A stretch of 36,887 bases of DNA from Planctomycetaceae bacterium (GTDB lineage Bacteria; Planctomycetota; Planctomycetia; Pirellulales; Pirellulaceae). Shown here one piece after another: positions 33,039 to 36,887 of the stretch; the first letter of the stretch is position 1; each line of letters opens with the position of its first letter. Location: the NCBI GenBank assembly GCA_947463915.1, contig CANHVO010000023.1:1-36887 (forward strand), written 5' to 3'. The translations under genes and the position numbers were made by a program. Under the pieces are notes generated by a model. It saw nothing but the letters and a program-made list of their open reading frames with translations, searched no databases and had not been told where the DNA came from.

Positions 33039-34031
33039 TTATGTCTTCAAGTGAAAGTAGCAGTGGATATGAGGTTCGCCTCGGAAATACCAGACCATAT
33101 CGGGGCCTTCGATCTGCCACGTGTCCCAGACTTTATCCGAACCGATGTCGTACTTGCCATCAAACCATGAGACATTCAGTTGATCTACCATTCCTCTTTT
33201 CTCAATCGTTTCGATGGTCGCGGTGATGTCATCTGATCGAAACATTGCCAACATGCCGCGCATGGTTTCCACGAAAAGCTTCTTTTGGTCCTCGCTCAAA
33301 TCCGAGCAACTTAAGCCTCGTTTCTCCGCAGTCATTTTTACGACCGCATCCGGACTTTCGCTCCGAGGTTCATGCGAAACAAGTCCCTTCGCTTGCTGCT
33401 TGCCGTCTAACGACTCGACAAAACGATTGAAGTTCTTTCCTTGATACCAATAGGGATTCCCTGGATGGTCCTTGGCCTCGCGGAAGTTCTCATTCATGCG
33501 ATCAACAGGATGAGGATAATGGCCGTAGAAGACCGGAGCTCCACCGAACCCTTGGCCTTTGTCTGTGTGCGCGTTGCAACGGCGCGTAACATGGTGCCCG
33601 GTAAACAGGAACTCAAAATCCTTGTCTTCTGGAGTCCCAAAGAATCCGACAGCAGGAGCGTTTTTTTCGTCCCCATACTGATCAAGCAGTACCTGTTTGT
33701 TGATCGCGTCTTGATAGTCGGTGCTATGTAGCGAATCGAAGATCTTTCGGATCAAGTTTTGCTGTTCGGCATTGAAGGTATTTGGGACGCGATGGTCGGG
33801 ATGGATGTACCACCAATTGCTGACGAACTGGCGACGAGGATGATTCATCGGCAAGCAGACTTTTTGGCGCTGCGATTCATTGAGGCTTTTGTAAAGTTGC
33901 ATCGGCAGCGAGTCGACGCTCGCGTTGTTGGCGTAAGCAGTCGGAAGAAGCTTCCCAAAGGGGGCTGCAGCAAGCGCTCCTAGGGTGGCGCCAGCGGATT
34001 GGAGCAGATTGCGGCGAGTCAGTTGATTCAT
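33039..34031 (-). CDS. DUF3500-like Tat-exported protein
   Basis: A 330-residue protein with a twin-arginine signal peptide (TRRNLLQSAGATLGALAAAPFG, cleavage near AYA). AGGA lies about 13 nt before the ATG at 34031. The body resembles DUF3500: an NWWYIHP segment near the N-terminus, FEFLFTGHHVT with a following GGAPVFYG, and a C-terminal WQIEGPDMVWYFRGEPHIH. The His-rich HH and HIH pairs suggest a metal site, but this is inference. The Tat signal implies export in a folded, possibly cofactor-loaded state. It is convergent with the ABC operon. A set of symmetric sites lies upstream. Confidence 0.8.
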   Translation of the reverse strand: MNQLTRRNLLQSAGATLGALAAAPFGKLLPTAYANNASVDSLPMQLYKSLNESQRQKVCLPMNHPRRQFVSNWWYIHPDHRVPNTFNAEQQNLIRKIFDSLHSTDYQDAINKQVLLDQYGDEKNAPAVGFFGTPEDKDFEFLFTGHHVTRRCNAHTDKGQGFGGAPVFYGHYPHPVDRMNENFREAKDHPGNPYWYQGKNFNRFVESLDGKQQAKGLVSHEPRSESPDAVVKMTAEKRGLSCSDLSEDQKKLFVETMRGMLAMFRSDDITATIETIEKRGMVDQLNVSWFDGKYDIGSDKVWDTWQIEGPDMVWYFRGEPHIHCYFHLKT

Positions 34032-34099
34032 GGCTTACACTTTCCTCGATTGATTGAACGGTCCAGATCGCACTATCATCGCTGAATCCGGCCACTGAA

Positions 34100-34172
34100 T
34101 CAATAATAGTTATTGAAAGCAGTGTCGAAGAATTGTCTTAAAAGTAGTGTCGAACAATTGTCTCAATTGTTC
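34100..34172. promoter_or_regulatory. Cluster of inverted and direct repeats upstream of the DUF3500-like gene
   Basis: TCAATAA-TAG-TTATTGA (34100-34116) is a perfect 7-bp-arm palindrome. AGTGTCGAA-N-AATTGTCT is directly repeated at 34121-34138 and 34146-34163, 25 bp apart. GAACAATTG-TCT-CAATTGTTC (34152-34172) is a perfect 9-bp-arm palindrome overlapping the second copy. The layout suggests binding sites for a dimeric regulator. It sits 70-140 bp before the gene. Confidence 0.5.
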
Positions 34173-34303
34173 ACGCCCTGCGTCCACAGCTCCGTGAGTT
34201 GAAATGTTGGCAAAATGCCCCGATGGGCTTGGGGATTGTTGATTTATTACTTTTTCAAAGGCATTTCGTTTAACAGCCGCTTGCGAATGAGCAGTGGTTA
34301 ATT

Positions 34304-35770
34304 TCAGTACCCGCCAGGCGTTGAGAAATCGCTGTAGGTATTGAACTCTTCGTGTCGATTTCCAATCTTGTTCATGAATCGGGTGAAGCTGCTTTCCCAG
34401 ACCAGTTCGACGTCTCCGACTGGACCATTACGCTGTTTGGCGATAATGATTTCCGCCTGACCAGCATATTGTTCGGCGTCCGCACCACGGTGGTAGTAGC
34501 CTTCACGGTGAACGAACATGACCACGTCCGCATCCTGCTCGATCGCACCGGATTCTCTAAGGTGACTCAGCTTGGGCCGGTGGTCTTTGCCTTCTTCGGA
34601 CTGTCGATTGAGCTGCGAGAGGCACAGGATAGGAACGTCCTGTTCACGAGCCAACATCTTCAATCGTCGAGCCATCTTGGCAACCTGTTCTTGGCGTGGA
34701 TCCTTGGGATTGTCCGGATCCAACAGCTGCAAATAGTCGATCACGATGAGGCCGATCTTGCGTCCATTTGGCTTTCGCATTTCCTGTTGGGAAATGCGAC
34801 GGGCTACGGCCGCTACTTCGCTCACGGTGCGGCTTGGGGCATCGTCGATGTAGAGCGGGGCTTGGCTAATCTTGGCAGCGTTGGCCAGCAGTCGCTTTTG
34901 GTCATCTTTGCTAATCGTACCGACCTTCAGTCTCTGGCCGTCTACTTTGGCAATGGAACACAACATACGGTCGACCAGTTCGATCGCGTTCATTTCGAGG
35001 CTGACGAACAAGGTCGGCGCGTTTTCTTTCATTGCCACTTGTTCGGCAATGTTCATGGCAAAGGCTGTCTTTCCCATACTAGGACGAGCAGCCAAGATGA
35101 TCAATTCACCGTTGTGAAGGCCACCCGTCATCTGATCGAAATCGGTGAAGTGAGTTAAGACGCCGCTTTGCAGTTGTTCACCCTGCATACGCTGATCGAT
35201 ACGCGTCATGGCCGCTTTGAGCACTTCGGAAACCGAAGCCGCAGTGTTGGCACTACGGTCGTCCTGGATGCTAAAAATTTTCTGTTCCGCCTGAGAAACC
35301 AATTCTTTGGCGTCCGCGCTCTCGTCGTAGGCATCGGAAAGAATGGATGTGGAAGCGTCGATTAAGCGCCGCATCACCGCCTTGCTTCGCACGATTTGAG
35401 CGTAGTACTTGGCGTGGGCAGCGTTGGGGACACTATGCGCTAATTTGGCAAGATAACCGGCGCCACCGATTAGCTCATAGTCGCCTGCGGTTTTCAAGTC
35501 GCTGATAAGTAGCGTCGAGTCAATCTTTCGGCCCGTATCAAACAAATTCATCATCGCGCTGTAGAGCTTGCGATGGGCATCATCGTAAAAATCGTCTGCT
35601 CGAAGCTCCATAGCCAGATCGTTGGCCACGTCCGGGTTCAAAATCAAACTACCAAGAATTCCCATCTCCGCAGCCAAATCAAACGGCGGCGACCGATCGA
35701 GGATGTTCGTCGTCGGCGGCTTCTTTTTCTTGGAATCGTCTTTGCGGTACCGCTTTGAATCATCGATCAT
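34304..35770 (-). CDS. dnaB: Replicative DNA helicase DnaB
   Basis: A 488-residue hexameric helicase that unwinds DNA ahead of the replication fork. The N-terminal primase-interacting domain opens with PPFDLAAEMGILGSLIL (residues 29-45). The RecA-like core has Walker A in ARPSMGKTAF (residues 228-237), Walker B in LIVIDYLQLL, and the HLRESGAIEQDADVVMFVHRE segment near the C-terminus. The length is close to E. coli DnaB (471). The ATG at 35770 (MIDDSKRYRK) is preferred to an upstream in-frame ATG at 35803, though the ribosome site is weak. It has no intein. A weak hairpin (CCCC/GGGG, 34218-34234) follows downstream. Confidence 0.95.
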   Translation of the reverse strand: MIDDSKRYRKDDSKKKKPPTTNILDRSPPFDLAAEMGILGSLILNPDVANDLAMELRADDFYDDAHRKLYSAMMNLFDTGRKIDSTLLISDLKTAGDYELIGGAGYLAKLAHSVPNAAHAKYYAQIVRSKAVMRRLIDASTSILSDAYDESADAKELVSQAEQKIFSIQDDRSANTAASVSEVLKAAMTRIDQRMQGEQLQSGVLTHFTDFDQMTGGLHNGELIILAARPSMGKTAFAMNIAEQVAMKENAPTLFVSLEMNAIELVDRMLCSIAKVDGQRLKVGTISKDDQKRLLANAAKISQAPLYIDDAPSRTVSEVAAVARRISQQEMRKPNGRKIGLIVIDYLQLLDPDNPKDPRQEQVAKMARRLKMLAREQDVPILCLSQLNRQSEEGKDHRPKLSHLRESGAIEQDADVVMFVHREGYYHRGADAEQYAGQAEIIIAKQRNGPVGDVELVWESSFTRFMNKIGNRHEEFNTYSDFSTPGGY

Positions 35771-35915
35771 GAGAAACCACCACATAAAAAAGGCTCGCGC
35801 CACCTCTGCCTAGGCGACGCTTGCATTCTACCGATTTGAGCCCCGCAAGCGAGACAGAACCAGATTTAGTGGTCGACGAAAGAAAACCACAAAACTTGCG
35901 CTGATACGACCGCGC

Positions 35916-36056
35916 TGGTGTCCCGCCTTGAGGCGGTCTTACGTAGCGGAATTCGTAAGAATTCCGTTGACTCTACGATTCGTAGCTGGAGTCGTACGTT
36001 CGTGCTGAATTCTTACGATTCCAACTACATTACGACCGCCTTCAGGCGGGGGACCA
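35916..36056. repeat. Nested inverted-repeat element, MITE- or REP-like
   Basis: Two arms of about 48 nt (35916-35964 and 36007-36056) are imperfect inverted copies, with most positions matching by eye. Each arm carries a perfect hairpin CCGCCT-N2-AGGCGG (35923-35936 and 36036-36049). The left arm also holds CGGAATTC-GTAA-GAATTCCG (35947-35966), and the centre holds CTACG-ATT-CGTAG (35973-35985). The element has no ORF and lies between dnaB and the flavoprotein gene. The remaining intergenic sequence, 35771-35915 and 36057-36204, shows no gene. Confidence 0.75.
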
Positions 36057-36204
36057 ACCAATCTCTTCAAAATCCCGTTTTTGCTGTCTGGACGACAGTT
36101 GTTTGGACGACTATTATTGCGGTTAGATTTGGGCGGACGCCTGTAGGGCATCTATTTCAACTCACTTTCAAGGGCCTTTGCCCGAGTATTTCCTGGAGAA
36201 GACC

Positions 36205-36887
36205 ATGATTCAGTCGATCGACCGATGTGACGTAATCGTGATTGGCGGTGGCCCATCCGGTTCTGCAACCGCTACCTTGCTCGCCAAACGCGGATTCAAA
36301 GTCACCCTTTTCGAACGGGATCATTTCCCTCGGTTTCACATCGGAGAATCGTTAATTCCTTACTGCTACCCGGTCATCGAACAGCTTGGAATGCTGGACA
36401 AGATGAAGGGAAGTCAGTTCTCTAAGAAATACGGCGTTCAATTTATCAATGAACATGGCAAGCTTTCGGAACCGTTTCGATTCAGCCAGTACGACCCTCA
36501 TGAACGCTCGCAATCCTGGCAAGTTCTCCGCAGTGAATTTGACCTTATGCTGCTCAATAATGCCCGAGAGCATGGCGTAACCGTTCACGAGGGTGCACGC
36601 GTGCTCGATCTATTGATGGACGGCGAGCGTGTGGTTGGAGTTAAAGTCAAACTCGAAGGGGAATCTGAGAAAGAAGTTCGTTCGCAAATTGTCGTCGATG
36701 CAAGCGGCCAATCCTCTATCGTCATGGATAGAATGGAGTTGCGTGAATGGGATCCCGTTTTGAAGAAAGCCGCTATTTGGACCTATTGGAAGGGCGCTAA
36801 ACGTGAACCGGGCATCGATGCCGGTGGCACGATCGTGATCCAAACCCAGGAGAAAAAAGGTTGGTTCTGGTATATCCCACTACACGA
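36205..36887 (+). CDS. FAD-dependent oxidoreductase, flavin halogenase-like (partial, runs off right edge)
   Basis: An open frame of 227 codons from ATG 36205, with GGAG about 8 nt upstream, continues past the window. The FAD-binding dinucleotide fold is VIVIGGGPSGSATATLLAKRG (GxGxxG at residues 14-19). FPRFHIGESLIP (41-52) is typical of the flavin-dependent halogenase/geranylgeranyl-reductase group. A Lys pair (K74-K75, in FSKKYG) is close to the position of the halogenase catalytic Lys. GWFWYIP (219-225) fits the WxWxIP motif of halogenases. VVDASGQSS is the second FAD segment. Whether it halogenates or only oxidises or reduces its substrate cannot be settled here. The missing C-terminus would help. 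Confidence 0.88.
   Translation, partial: MIQSIDRCDVIVIGGGPSGSATATLLAKRGFKVTLFERDHFPRFHIGESLIPYCYPVIEQLGMLDKMKGSQFSKKYGVQFINEHGKLSEPFRFSQYDPHERSQSWQVLRSEFDLMLLNNAREHGVTVHEGARVLDLLMDGERVVGVKVKLEGESEKEVRSQIVVDASGQSSIVMDRMELREWDPVLKKAAIWTYWKGAKREPGIDAGGTIVIQTQEKKGWFWYIPLH

Noticed and set aside
34352-35158. 268-residue plus-strand ORF
   Set aside because: It is an antisense shadow of dnaB with no recognisable features.

Overview
The window looks like chromosomal DNA of a planctomycete, most likely of the Pirellulales/Rhodopirellula type. This is an inference from gene content and style, not from a database match. The pointers are a PilM-family protein with an added membrane part and Met/Gly/Ser-rich tails, a DUF2126 transglutaminase, a REP-associated tyrosine transposase of the form common in planctomycetes, a DUF3500-like Tat protein, a TatC with an enlarged loop, short dispersed operons and moderate GC. 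No tRNA, rRNA, CRISPR array or prophage was seen.

Layout. 1-3750 (minus strand): a phosphate-binding PstS-like protein, a PDZ/YbaY-like/DUF4214-like secreted protein, and a secreted protein that runs off the left edge in a VDVAG pentapeptide repeat. 3890-4387: dihydrofolate reductase. 4409-4636: a small BON-domain protein. 4909-7893: a membrane-anchored protein with a degenerate GGDEF domain followed by 13 copies of an ADDIAALFA-type motif. 8111-8302: a possible short transcript with a hairpin, a perfect Shine-Dalgarno, a 21-codon ORF and a strong terminator. 8301-11660: a DUF2126 transglutaminase.

11933-18547 (minus): a three-gene operon encoding a PilM-PilN-like fusion, a PilO-like membrane protein and a third single-span membrane protein. 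All three carry Gly/Ser/Met-rich low-complexity segments. Divergent from it is an exported TPR protein (18954-20984). 21066-24338 (minus) is a tightly packed operon: mannose-6-phosphate isomerase, an unknown protein, a UDP-glucuronate-4-epimerase-like enzyme and pyridoxine 5'-phosphate synthase. Junctions overlap by 4 and 8 nt. Divergent from it are tatC, a gamma-glutamyltranspeptidase with a twin-arginine signal, and a GNAT acetyltransferase.

27951-29114 (minus) is the transposase, with a REP-like hairpin just upstream. 29302-32986 is a YtrA-type GntR regulator / ABC ATPase / permease operon behind a clear sigma70-like promoter. 33039-34031 is a DUF3500-like Tat protein, preceded by a cluster of symmetric sites. 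34304-35770 is dnaB. A 140-bp nested inverted-repeat element lies at 35916-36056. The window ends inside a flavoprotein with flavin-dependent halogenase hallmarks.

The strongest candidates for undescribed biology are the multivalent ADDIAALFA-repeat protein, the low-complexity Pil-like operon and the short transcript at 8111-8302.
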